Below are positions 8,893-17,001 of a DNA stretch of 64,000 bases, piece after piece. The DNA comes from Sphingomonas sp. Root710 (lineage in GTDB: Bacteria > Pseudomonadota > Alphaproteobacteria > Sphingomonadales > Sphingomonadaceae), in the NCBI RefSeq assembly GCF_001429065.1, contig NZ_LMIB01000001.1, positions 1,187,933-1,251,932 of the forward strand, in the 5' to 3' direction. A program made the translations under genes and the position numbers. The notes under the pieces are model-generated. The model did no database searches and was not told the origin of the DNA. It worked only from the letters and a program-made list of their open reading frames with translations. Each line of letters starts with the position of its first letter. The stretch's first letter is position 1.

Positions 8893-10992
8893 TTACAGGA
8901 AGTCCGCCACGCTGATCGCCAGCGGATCGATCGCACCGAGATTGACGGCCGCATCGACCGTCGCGCCGCCATTGCCCGCATAGAAGAGATAGGTGTCGGT
9001 CCCGACCCTGATCGCTGCGGCTTCGCCGGTCCCGGCATGGTCGTCGAAGAGATGCTGCGCCCAGCTCGCCGCTGATTCCAGCGTCGTCTGCGCCGCCCCC
9101 GTCAATACCGCCACCGGCAGGTAACCGATCGACAGATGATCGACGCCGTCCTGGAAGTCGGTGACGACATCGGGGGTCGCCATCGGCGATCCCGGCCCGG
9201 TGAAGACGAACAGATCGACGCCCGCGCCGCCGGTCAGCCGGTCGACGCCCAGATCCCCCGACAGCGTGTCGTTGCCGTCGCCGCCGTTCAGCGTATCGTT
9301 GCCCTGTCCGCCACGCAGCAGGTCGTTCCCGCTGTCGCCATAGATCATGTCGTTGCCGAGATTGCCGTTGGCGCTGTCGTTGCCCGCCGCCCCATGGATC
9401 AGGTCGTCGTTCGCGCCGCCATTGATCCGGTCGGAGCCGTCGCCGCCGTCGAGCGTGTCGTTGCCGGCATTGCCCTGGATATAATCGCTGCCGGACTCGC
9501 CATAGATCAGGTCGGCCGCATCGGCACCGCCATTGGGCGACTGGCCGAACAGATGGTCGTTACCGGCGCCGCCGTGGATCGTGTCGGCTCCCGCCCCGCC
9601 CATGATCTGATTGTGCCCGCTGTCGCCGTCCAGCACGTCGTCGCCCGTCGTGCCCTGCCCCGGCACCGCTGGCGCTGCTGGAGCAGCCGGAGCGGAGGGC
9701 GCCGCCGAAGGAGCCTCGCTCAGGCTGTAGGCACGGATATAATCGACCTTATACTCGGACGACAGCGAGCCCGTCGTCCCCGGCGACACCGCCAGGTTGA
9801 CGATCATGTAGAAGGGTTTGTGCATGTCGTCGGGCGTTTCGGCGGTCTTCACCGCCGTTCCGTCGATATACCAGGTCAGCGAATCCTCGGTCCACAGCAG
9901 GCCATAGGTGTGCATGCCCGTCGTCGCGCCATCGACGAACGTCTTGGTGTAGGACTGGGTGTGGACGCCGGTCTCCTTGGTATGGAGCGTCTGGACGGCC
10001 TGCTCGTTGCCATAGGCCTCCATGATGTCGATCTCGGGCGGCCAGCTGCCGTCGGTCGGCATGAGCCAGAAAGCCGGCCAGGCGCCTTTGTCGTCGGGCA
10101 GCTGCAGCCGCGCCTCGAAATAGCCGTAGGTCTGGCCCCAGGTGCCGCGCGTCGTCAACGCCCCCGACATATAGTCATAGCCCCAGAGCGCGGTTTCGGC
10201 TTCCGCGGAGGTATTGGAGGCGGTGATGGTGAGCACGCCTTTGTCGAGCGAGAAGGGATTGAGGCCCAGCGGGCTCGTCCCGGTCCCCTTCAGCTGCGGA
10301 TCGACATAGACTTCGAGCTCACCATTGCCGCGCAGCGTGCGGTTGTCGAGGCCGCTTTTGTAGGTTCCGCCGCCATACCAGGTCTTCCAGACGCCGCCGC
10401 TATTGTCACCATTCCAGAGATTCAGCGTGTTGAACTCGTCCGAAAAGGTCAGCTGCATCCCCGACATATCGAGCGGCAGCTGGAAATTGGAGGCGGTGAA
10501 GCCGTCGATGCTCGTATTCTTGATCGTCACCGCATCATTGGCCGACAGACGCAGCACGACGTCCGAGCCGTTTTGAGTCATCGCGCCAACAACGGCATCG
10601 AAGCTCTTGAAATTGCTCAGCCCAGTCAGCCGAATGGTGTCGGCGTCGTCGGCATTTCCGGCCTTGAAATCATTGATGACGTCCCGGCCCGATCCCGGAC
10701 CGAAGATGAAAACGTCGCTGCCATTGCCACCCGTCAGGATGTCGTTGCCGCCGCGCCCTTCCAGCTGGTTGGCTTCACCGTTGCCGATGATACGGTTGTC
10801 CAGGCCGTTGCCGACCCCGGCATAGGCGCCCCAGATTTCCAGGTTTTCGACATTGTCCGGCAGAACATAGTTGGTTTGCGCAATGACCTTGTCGATGCCG
10901 CCTCCCGGCTGCTCGACAATATATTTCGCTACCGTACCAATAGAATAAGTAAACGAGGAAGAATCCCCGACGATTTCGCCAGAATAGATCAT
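8893..10992 (-). CDS. RTX-type secreted GH16 endoglycanase (ExsH-like)
   Basis: The 699-residue product has no Sec signal. Residues about 20-172 form an RTX-like module (GGNDILTGG at 81-89, then DVINDF). Residues about 178-424 are a family 16 glycoside hydrolase with catalytic E-x-D-x-x-E at Glu320, Asp322 and Glu325 (EIDIME). A Pro/Ala linker (427-446) leads to calcium-binding nonapeptide repeats (about 450-605) and a hydrophobic C-terminal end (SVADFL) typical of type I secretion substrates. ExsH of Sinorhizobium, which cleaves succinoglycan, has the same combination of parts, so this enzyme probably trims the polysaccharide made at 23-52 kb. No type I exporter is in the window. The 3' end is 22 bases from glmS. 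Confidence 0.88.
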   Translation of the reverse strand: MIYSGEIVGDSSSFTYSIGTVAKYIVEQPGGGIDKVIAQTNYVLPDNVENLEIWGAYAGVGNGLDNRIIGNGEANQLEGRGGNDILTGGNGSDVFIFGPGSGRDVINDFKAGNADDADTIRLTGLSNFKSFDAVVGAMTQNGSDVVLRLSANDAVTIKNTSIDGFTASNFQLPLDMSGMQLTFSDEFNTLNLWNGDNSGGVWKTWYGGGTYKSGLDNRTLRGNGELEVYVDPQLKGTGTSPLGLNPFSLDKGVLTITASNTSAEAETALWGYDYMSGALTTRGTWGQTYGYFEARLQLPDDKGAWPAFWLMPTDGSWPPEIDIMEAYGNEQAVQTLHTKETGVHTQSYTKTFVDGATTGMHTYGLLWTEDSLTWYIDGTAVKTAETPDDMHKPFYMIVNLAVSPGTTGSLSSEYKVDYIRAYSLSEAPSAAPSAPAAPAAPAVPGQGTTGDDVLDGDSGHNQIMGGAGADTIHGGAGNDHLFGQSPNGGADAADLIYGESGSDYIQGNAGNDTLDGGDGSDRINGGANDDLIHGAAGNDSANGNLGNDMIYGDSGNDLLRGGQGNDTLNGGDGNDTLSGDLGVDRLTGGAGVDLFVFTGPGSPMATPDVVTDFQDGVDHLSIGYLPVAVLTGAAQTTLESAASWAQHLFDDHAGTGEAAAIRVGTDTYLFYAGNGGATVDAAVNLGAIDPLAISVADFL

Positions 10993-11188
10993 GTTAGCCC
11001 ACCCGTTAAGGTCGGTTTTTGGATGAACTCGTCTGGTTTATCAAACGTTAAAGCGCACTAAGGGCGAAACGATTTCGCTACGGAATTGGGGATAAAATGC
11101 GACGAACCGAGTTTAATCATTGAAAAAAAGGGAGAAATCACGAATCCGAAACGAAATTCATGATCCCTCCCTTTCACGCCTTTTTCGC

Positions 11189-12835
11189 TCAGGCGAACAG
11201 GAAATCGGCACCTGTCAGGTCGCGAGCGTCAACGTTGCGAAGCAGGATGCTGTCGTCGCTGAAGGTCAGAAGCGTGTCGGCGCCCACCTGAGTCTTCGCA
11301 TCATAGTGGGTGTACCCCATGATCTGCAGGCGATCGTCGGTCCCGCCCGCCACGAAATCGGTAATCACATCGTCTCCGTCCCCGGCCCGGAAAATGAACA
11401 GGTCATTGCCGGTGCCGCCGGCGAGCCGGTCGTTGCCGGTATTGCCGATGATCGTATCATTGGCTTCGGCGCCGTAGATCGTGTCGTTGCTGCCTTTGCC
11501 GTCGATGACGTTCCGCCCGCTGTTGCCGCTGATATTGTTGGCGAGCCCGTTGCCGGTGCCATTGATCGACGCCGCGGTGCGCAGATTCATGTTCTCGACA
11601 TTGGCGGACAGCGTGGTGTTAACATAGGCATGGACCAGATCGGTGCCTTCCCCGGCATTCTCGACGACCACATCGCCGGTCTGGCGCAGATAATAGGCGT
11701 CGTTGCCGGTGCCGCCGGCCATGCGGTCGCTGCCTCCTGCTCCGTCGAGCGTATCATGGCCCGCCCCGCCCGACAGCGTGTCGTTCGCCGAAGTGCCGAG
11801 CATCGAATCATTGCCGCTGGTTCCGACCTTGCTGGTCGTGGGTGCGATCGGCGCGGTCGTCGACACCGTGTCCTTCAGCCAGTCGAGCCGCTTGGCGAAA
11901 TCCGAGGTCCAGGCCGCACGATCCTCATAGATCGTATGCGCGCCGTTGGTGCTGGTGGTCGTGGTCGTCCAGTTGAAGGCGCCGTCAGTACGGTCGGTCC
12001 ACAGCTTGTCGCCGATCTTGCGATATTCGCCGCCCCAGCTTTCCGCAGTCGGATCATCGTTCTTCGCAGAATCGATCAGGTAGAAGATCGTGTGGGAGTC
12101 TCCCATCTTCATCCCGTCGACGGTGCCGCCCAGGCCGCGCACGTCCTGGGTGTTGTCATAGAACATGGTGCCAAGGGCGCCGTGGCCCTTGGCGTTGGCT
12201 AGCGCCCAGGCATCCGAAATCGGATCCCTGCTGTCGGGCGTTCCATAAACGCCCCTGTGCGTGCTTGCCTCGTTGATCCACCAGAGTTCGCCTTTGCCGG
12301 CAAATTTCGCCGAGATATAGGCATGGGCATTGGGTTCCTGCACCTTGCCCGAGACCGACAGCAGGCGAATATTGTCGGCGATATCCGGCGCATCGTGGAG
12401 TGCGCGGGCGATATCGCCCACACCGCCCCACGCGGTGACATAGAGCGGCACGCCGTCGTCTTCCGCGGCGCGCGCGGCCTTGATGATGGCCGCCGATGCG
12501 GCGGTCGGCGCGACCAGCCCCGAACTGCCGGCGAGATATTTCGTGCCCTGATAGGTTATCGCATGAAGTTGATCGGCTGTCTTGAACCCGCTGCCATGCG
12601 CGGCAAGGGCGTCCCGATCCTTTGCATAAGTGTCGATAACACGATGAATAAGGTCGGCACTGTTCTTTCCTGGCTGATGCGCCGAAGTACTCGAAGCGAT
12701 ACCGACGATTTCATATTTATCCTGATAGAGGAGCGAATGGATCAGCGACTGCACATCATCTTTATCGCCGTCAATCAGATTTACGCCCGAAATCATTTGC
12801 AAGTCTGTGGTAATGAAAACTCTTGAATTCGCCAT
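11189..12835 (-). CDS. RTX protein with nucleoside-hydrolase-like DUF1593 domain
   Basis: The 548-residue protein begins MANSRVFITTD at an ATG preceded by AAGGAG eight bases away; an upstream in-frame start lacks such a site. Residues about 4-340 resemble the DUF1593 (Sde182 N-terminal, nucleoside-hydrolase-like) domain: the early TTDLQ...DGDKDDVQS segment supplies the aspartates typical of that fold, and YVTAWGGVGD matches an internal strand. In other bacteria this domain appears in predicted secreted carbohydrate-binding or hydrolytic proteins, with unclear activity. Residues about 350-500 are RTX repeats (GGAGHDTLDG, GGTGNDLF) and the end (ARDLTGADFLFA) looks like a type I secretion signal. 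It lies 196 bases upstream of the GH16-RTX gene on the same strand. Confidence 0.82.
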   Translation of the reverse strand: MANSRVFITTDLQMISGVNLIDGDKDDVQSLIHSLLYQDKYEIVGIASSTSAHQPGKNSADLIHRVIDTYAKDRDALAAHGSGFKTADQLHAITYQGTKYLAGSSGLVAPTAASAAIIKAARAAEDDGVPLYVTAWGGVGDIARALHDAPDIADNIRLLSVSGKVQEPNAHAYISAKFAGKGELWWINEASTHRGVYGTPDSRDPISDAWALANAKGHGALGTMFYDNTQDVRGLGGTVDGMKMGDSHTIFYLIDSAKNDDPTAESWGGEYRKIGDKLWTDRTDGAFNWTTTTTSTNGAHTIYEDRAAWTSDFAKRLDWLKDTVSTTAPIAPTTSKVGTSGNDSMLGTSANDTLSGGAGHDTLDGAGGSDRMAGGTGNDAYYLRQTGDVVVENAGEGTDLVHAYVNTTLSANVENMNLRTAASINGTGNGLANNISGNSGRNVIDGKGSNDTIYGAEANDTIIGNTGNDRLAGGTGNDLFIFRAGDGDDVITDFVAGGTDDRLQIMGYTHYDAKTQVGADTLLTFSDDSILLRNVDARDLTGADFLFA

Positions 12836-13025
12836 GAAGATCGCTCCTTGCTTCGCGATCTCCAACAGTGCCTTCAAGGTTAACAAAACCTTGCTGAGTG
12901 CACCTATGTTTGTACGAAGGTCTAAACAGGCCTTCCTTTTAAGACAGCTCGTTCCGGACGCGTGGCAGGCCGTGCTCTATATGATTTCCGTGGTGTAATA
13001 TTTATACGGTCAAAACGATTCGCCT

Positions 13026-14243
13026 CTATTTGTTACGGAGGCGGCTCAACTCAGCGGCGGCGGCGAAGCTGGCCTCCCGCAGATATGGGCCCACCCGCCC
13101 CCACGGTCCGCGCGGATCGCACAGATGCCACAGCAACTCGCGCCGCTTGGGCCAGACGATGCCGGAGCTGTCGGGCGACAGGACGATTTCTCCTATCATT
13201 TCCGAACGCGACAGAGCGGCTTCCTGCCGCGGAGGAACGAGCGGCATAGCCACCGGCAAAAGATCGGCCGCACAGCGCCACGCAAAGATCAGCTGGTTGC
13301 ACAGCCCCTGCGCCTCGGCGGTCCGCCGCAAGCTGGCGCAATCCGTCTCATTCATCGCCCGCAACATCATGGCGAAATCACACAGGTAGCGCATCGAATG
13401 CTCACGGTGGTAGACGGCCTTCACGAAGCTGACCGCCGTCAGCAAGCAGGCGTGGACCGGGGACAGCACCGGCACCGCGGCATGGCCGAGAGCGACGCGG
13501 CGCGCCTCATCGATATAGGATTGCAGTTCGCGCGGCGCGGGACAGCCGGGCTGCTGAACGCGGTGATGCAGGTCCACCGTGGCCAGCGTCTTGTCGTCCG
13601 CCATGAAATGCTGCTCGCCGAGATAATGCGTCCACCAGCGCGATCGGCAGCGATCGGCAGGCTGATAGTTCAGCGTCGACAGAACACGCGCAGCGCGATC
13701 ATAATCCTTGCGGGCCACGAGCAGATCGATGTCGGATGACGGCCGAACGAAATAATCGCCATAGAGCGCGTGCAACTGCAACGGCCCCTTGATGACCACG
13801 AAGGCCAGACCGTCGCGGTCGAGCGCGCCGCTGACGCGCTGAATCGTCGACAGGTTGACGCTGTTGACCAGCAGGCTCCTGCCGCGGAAACCCCGCGCCG
13901 CCTCACGCAGCGACCGTGGCGCATCGATCCCGCAGATGATCGCGCCATGATAGACATGGGCCAGCAACCTGCCCGCAGCCGCCGTCGTGATCAGTGCATC
14001 CCAATCAAGCTGTTCGTCGAGCCACGGCTCCGGCCGAGCGACACCGTCGATCGCCGCCGCCAGCAGGCGGAGAAGCGCATGACGCTGTGGCGCATGGTCG
14101 ACTATCTCCGGCGAAAGCCAGATATCTTGCCCGGCGGCCGCTTGTCGCGCCGACCGGTCCCGACGCTCGTTGATGCTGTCGCTGGGGACGGCGGCATCGC
14201 CGCCGGACCGCAAACCCCCGACGAAGATACTCTCACTCGCCAT
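13026..14243 (-). CDS. Nucleotidyltransferase-family lasso-peptide tailoring protein
   Basis: The 405-residue product belongs to the NTP_transf_5 nucleotidyltransferase family, judged by VVIKGPLQLHALYGD followed by RPSSDIDLLV, with the metal-binding Asp pair at about 171 and 173. Homologues of this family occur in lasso-peptide operons next to a kinase; in the pseudomycoidin cluster such a protein is reported to add hexoses to the phosphorylated tail. The ATG at 14243 overlaps the end of the ABC transporter gene by 11 bases, indicating translational coupling and membership of the operon; an upstream in-frame start would extend 25 residues into that gene. It is the last gene of the lasso operon. 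The sugar-adding role is inferred by analogy. Confidence 0.8.
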   Translation of the reverse strand: MASESIFVGGLRSGGDAAVPSDSINERRDRSARQAAAGQDIWLSPEIVDHAPQRHALLRLLAAAIDGVARPEPWLDEQLDWDALITTAAAGRLLAHVYHGAIICGIDAPRSLREAARGFRGRSLLVNSVNLSTIQRVSGALDRDGLAFVVIKGPLQLHALYGDYFVRPSSDIDLLVARKDYDRAARVLSTLNYQPADRCRSRWWTHYLGEQHFMADDKTLATVDLHHRVQQPGCPAPRELQSYIDEARRVALGHAAVPVLSPVHACLLTAVSFVKAVYHREHSMRYLCDFAMMLRAMNETDCASLRRTAEAQGLCNQLIFAWRCAADLLPVAMPLVPPRQEAALSRSEMIGEIVLSPDSSGIVWPKRRELLWHLCDPRGPWGRVGPYLREASFAAAAELSRLRNK

Positions 14244-16029
14244 GCGACACCGGCCTGTTCGCGGACCGCGCGGCGTGCTGCGCCGGATGGAAGGCGACAA
14301 CCCTGCTTCGATCGCCATTCTCTCCCTCCGCTTGCCGCGGTTCTATGGTGATCAGCTGATCCGCGAGAGTGGTCATCTGCGCGCGATGCGCTATGGTGAC
14401 GATCGTCATCGTGCCGCGCAGGGCTTCGAGCGATTGGACGATAAGCCGCTCATTCTCAGGATCGAGCGCACTCGTCGCCTCGTCGAGGAGCAGCAAATCG
14501 GGCTGGCGAAGCAATGCGCGTGCCAAGGCGATGCGCTGCCGTTCGCCGCCAGACAGGCGGATGCCGCGATCGGCGACGGCCGTATATAGCCCTTGCGGCA
14601 GTTGCCGGACGAAGCCCGCCGCGCCGCTCGCTTCCAGCGCCGCCCACATCGCCTGCTCCGAAGCGCCGGGCGCAGCGAGCGTGAGATTGGCCGCGATGCT
14701 GTCGTTGAGCAGGAAAACCTCCTGGGGCACATAGGCCACCCGCGACCGCCAGGCGCGCAACCGGGCGGCGGCGAGCGGCCGCCCGTCTATCAGCACCCGG
14801 CCCGCGCTCGGCTCGGCCAGACCCATGATGATGTCCGCCATGGTGCTCTTGCCGCTGCCCGACGGGCCGGCGATCGCCGTTATTTCGCCAGCCGGAATTG
14901 CGAAGCTCGCCTCGCGCAATATATCGCCATCGCCATCGGGATAGCGGAAGCTGACGCCATCGAAGCGGATTTCCCGGCGCAGTGGCGGCAGCGCGCTCTG
15001 GTCCGCCTCGTCCGCGCTTTCCCGATCGGCTTCGAAGCGCGCGGTCATCGCCCGCGCGCTGTCGAAGGCGGGCAGGTTGGACAGGAGCTGCTGAATGGCA
15101 TCCTGGATCATCGTGAAGCGCGGACCGATCCGCACGAACAGGAACAGCAGCACGGCGATTCGCGCGAGGGGCAGATGCAGGACAGCCACCGCGACATAGA
15201 TGAATCCGACCGCCGCAACCGCCCCGGCGACTTGAAAGGCCAGCGTGCCGTTGGCCGCCGCGCGGGCATAGTGGATCATCTCGCGGCGGACATCGCCCAG
15301 CATCGCGGCGAGCCGCGCCACATAACCGGCCTCGGCATTATAGGCCTTGGCGAGTTTCATCCCGCCGAGGAACTCGGACACCGTCTGCTGCTGCAGGCGC
15401 AACGAGGCGGTGAGCACTTCCCCGAAATGGGCCGCCCGGCGGCGGACCGGATAAAGCGCGGCCAGAACCGTGCCGCCGACCGCCAGCGCAAACAAGGTCA
15501 TCTTCAGCGATATGACCGCGGCCAGCGCGGCGTAGAGCCCGACCATCAATATCGCCTGCGACAGCAGCAGCAGGTTGAAGGTCGCCGCGCGTATCCGCTC
15601 GATGTCACCCGACAGCGCCTGCTGGATGTCCGAAGCGCGGGTGCGGGCGATCAGCCGCCACCGCGCCGATCCGATGGCGCCGAACAGCCGCAGCCTGATA
15701 TCATCGACGCAGCTCTGCATCATCTCCGCCATCTGCACGGTGCGGAAGCGCGAGAACAGCGCCTGGATGATGACGAATCCGAGGAAGCAGCCGAGCAACG
15801 GGACGAGCGCTATATGCATGCCAGGCCCCAGCAGCGATCCGATCAACGGCAGCTGACCGGTCGTCACGCCGCCGCCGCCCTGCCCCGCCAGCTGGAGCAG
15901 CGGGATCAGCAGCAGGATCGAAACGCCCTCGGTAAGGCTGCCGAGGATAAGGAAGAGCAATGCCAGCAAGGCACGTCCACGCGTCTGGCGGACGATGAAA
16001 CGGCCGAAATCGGCAATCCGCCCGATCAT
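14233..16029 (-). CDS. Lasso-peptide ABC exporter (fused membrane and ATPase domains)
   Basis: The 598-residue half-transporter has membrane helices across residues 20-300 (clear ones near 18-48, 74-92, 155-190 and 265-302) and an ABC ATPase from about 355. Walker A is GPSGSGKST at 388-396; the signature LSGGERQR and Walker B LLLLDEAT follow, then the H-loop IAHR. It forms a homodimer in the inner membrane. Its place between the kinase and nucleotidyltransferase genes shows it is the D protein that exports the mature lasso peptide and gives self-immunity in known clusters. The start codon lies one base after the kinase stop. No N-terminal peptidase domain is present, as expected because B2 cleaves the leader. 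Confidence 0.92.
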   Translation of the reverse strand: MIGRIADFGRFIVRQTRGRALLALLFLILGSLTEGVSILLLIPLLQLAGQGGGGVTTGQLPLIGSLLGPGMHIALVPLLGCFLGFVIIQALFSRFRTVQMAEMMQSCVDDIRLRLFGAIGSARWRLIARTRASDIQQALSGDIERIRAATFNLLLLSQAILMVGLYAALAAVISLKMTLFALAVGGTVLAALYPVRRRAAHFGEVLTASLRLQQQTVSEFLGGMKLAKAYNAEAGYVARLAAMLGDVRREMIHYARAAANGTLAFQVAGAVAAVGFIYVAVAVLHLPLARIAVLLFLFVRIGPRFTMIQDAIQQLLSNLPAFDSARAMTARFEADRESADEADQSALPPLRREIRFDGVSFRYPDGDGDILREASFAIPAGEITAIAGPSGSGKSTMADIIMGLAEPSAGRVLIDGRPLAAARLRAWRSRVAYVPQEVFLLNDSIAANLTLAAPGASEQAMWAALEASGAAGFVRQLPQGLYTAVADRGIRLSGGERQRIALARALLRQPDLLLLDEATSALDPENERLIVQSLEALRGTMTIVTIAHRAQMTTLADQLITIEPRQAEGENGDRSRVVAFHPAQHAARSANRPVSHGE

Positions 16030-16030
16030 C

Positions 16031-16999
16031 TCAGCGTTCCCCGATCATGGTCTCGATCAGCAGGACGGTCTCGTCGAGCCGGGAAAGATCCGCCGGGATC
16101 CGCAATCGCGACACGGCGATCTGGCGGCTCAGGCGGGCGAAGCGCTGGAGATGGTCGGCCTCGTTGCGGCCCTCGAGCAAGGCCTTGCCGAAGCGGCTGA
16201 CATAAGAGAAGCGCATCAGTCCTCCAAGCGCGTCGAAGCCATGCAGCGGTTCGATCGCCGGCATGTCCCCGCCCCGGTCGAGGATGAACACATGATCGAG
16301 GCGCAGCTGGCGATGCGAGAAGGAGGAAGCGGCGAGCCGGTACTGCCTCTTGGTGAAACCGTCATAGGCGAGCGGCAACGCCTCGGCGTTGGCCAGCGGG
16401 ACGGCGGTGGAGCTCTCGTCGGATAGCTTGAGCTGGGCGAAGGCCGGAAGGATGCGAGGAACAATCGGATCGACAAGATCGATCGCAAGAAGATCGTCTG
16501 TCAGCAGGCGGTGCCCGCCGCGGATGAAAGCTCCCGCTGTGGTCGACTTGCCCGCCAGCTTGTCGCCGACGAAGGCCGCCGTCTGGCCATAGATCTCGAC
16601 CGCGCTGGCATGCAGCACCGCGAGCCCGCGCAGGTGAAGCAGAAGGCCGAACACTGGGCCGAGCAGCGGAAAGGCCAGGAAAGACATCGGCACGCCGGGA
16701 TAGGGCTCGACATCGATGCGGCGCAGGCCGTCGAAACGAAAGGCGGCGACGCCGGGCCAGGCGAGATAATGCCGGCCCGATGGATCGAGATCGACCACGA
16801 CGCCTGCGTCGCGGGGAGGCGGCGGGCGGCCGCAAGGGGCAAGGCCGACTGTAAGATCGGGCTCACGTCCGGTCAGTTCCGAAGGCGAGAGCTCGGGCAG
16901 CGCGATGTGCGAGCGGATCGTCAGACCGAAGGCGAAATATTCGGTGGCGGGCGGCTGCTGGATCGTCGCGGCCCTGCCGACGTCTTCCTGGCTGAGCAT
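16031..16999 (-). CDS. HPr-kinase-like lasso-peptide kinase
   Basis: The 322-residue protein carries an HPr kinase C-terminal-like ATP-binding core: strand LAVLHASAVEI with His130, a P-loop GDKLAGKST at 145-153, and the acidic TDDL segment at 167-170. Homologues in lasso clusters of Paenibacillus (paeninodin) and of a sphingomonad have been shown to phosphorylate the C-terminal Ser of the precursor. The precursor here ends in Ser, which matches. The ATG is two bases after the cyclase stop, and an upstream in-frame start inside the cyclase gene is rejected. It differs from genuine HPr kinase by lacking the PTS context and the N-terminal HPrK domain motifs. Substrate assignment is inferred but well supported. 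Confidence 0.88.
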   Translation of the reverse strand: MLSQEDVGRAATIQQPPATEYFAFGLTIRSHIALPELSPSELTGREPDLTVGLAPCGRPPPPRDAGVVVDLDPSGRHYLAWPGVAAFRFDGLRRIDVEPYPGVPMSFLAFPLLGPVFGLLLHLRGLAVLHASAVEIYGQTAAFVGDKLAGKSTTAGAFIRGGHRLLTDDLLAIDLVDPIVPRILPAFAQLKLSDESSTAVPLANAEALPLAYDGFTKRQYRLAASSFSHRQLRLDHVFILDRGGDMPAIEPLHGFDALGGLMRFSYVSRFGKALLEGRNEADHLQRFARLSRQIAVSRLRIPADLSRLDETVLLIETMIGER

Positions 17000-17001
17000 C
17001 T

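Noticed and set aside
9200-9660. Tandem short repeats that look array-like
   Set aside because: The periodic units are the coding repeats of calcium-binding RTX nonapeptides, not a CRISPR array; there are no constant repeats separating unique spacers.
9136-11061. Long plus-strand open frame of 641 codons antisense to the GH16-RTX gene
   Set aside because: It mirrors the codon bias of the RTX repeats on the other strand, has a Val/Ala/Ile/Arg-rich repetitive product and no family features.
14593-16200. Plus-strand open frame of 535 codons antisense to the lasso exporter
   Set aside because: The opposite strand encodes a textbook ABC transporter with all motifs; the plus frame gives Arg/Gln-rich sequence without domains.
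16031-16999. Genuine HPr kinase/phosphorylase of a PTS-regulatory pathway
   Set aside because: The gene is embedded in the lasso operon, lacks the N-terminal HprK pattern and has no HPr or EIIA genes near; the lasso-kinase role explains it better.
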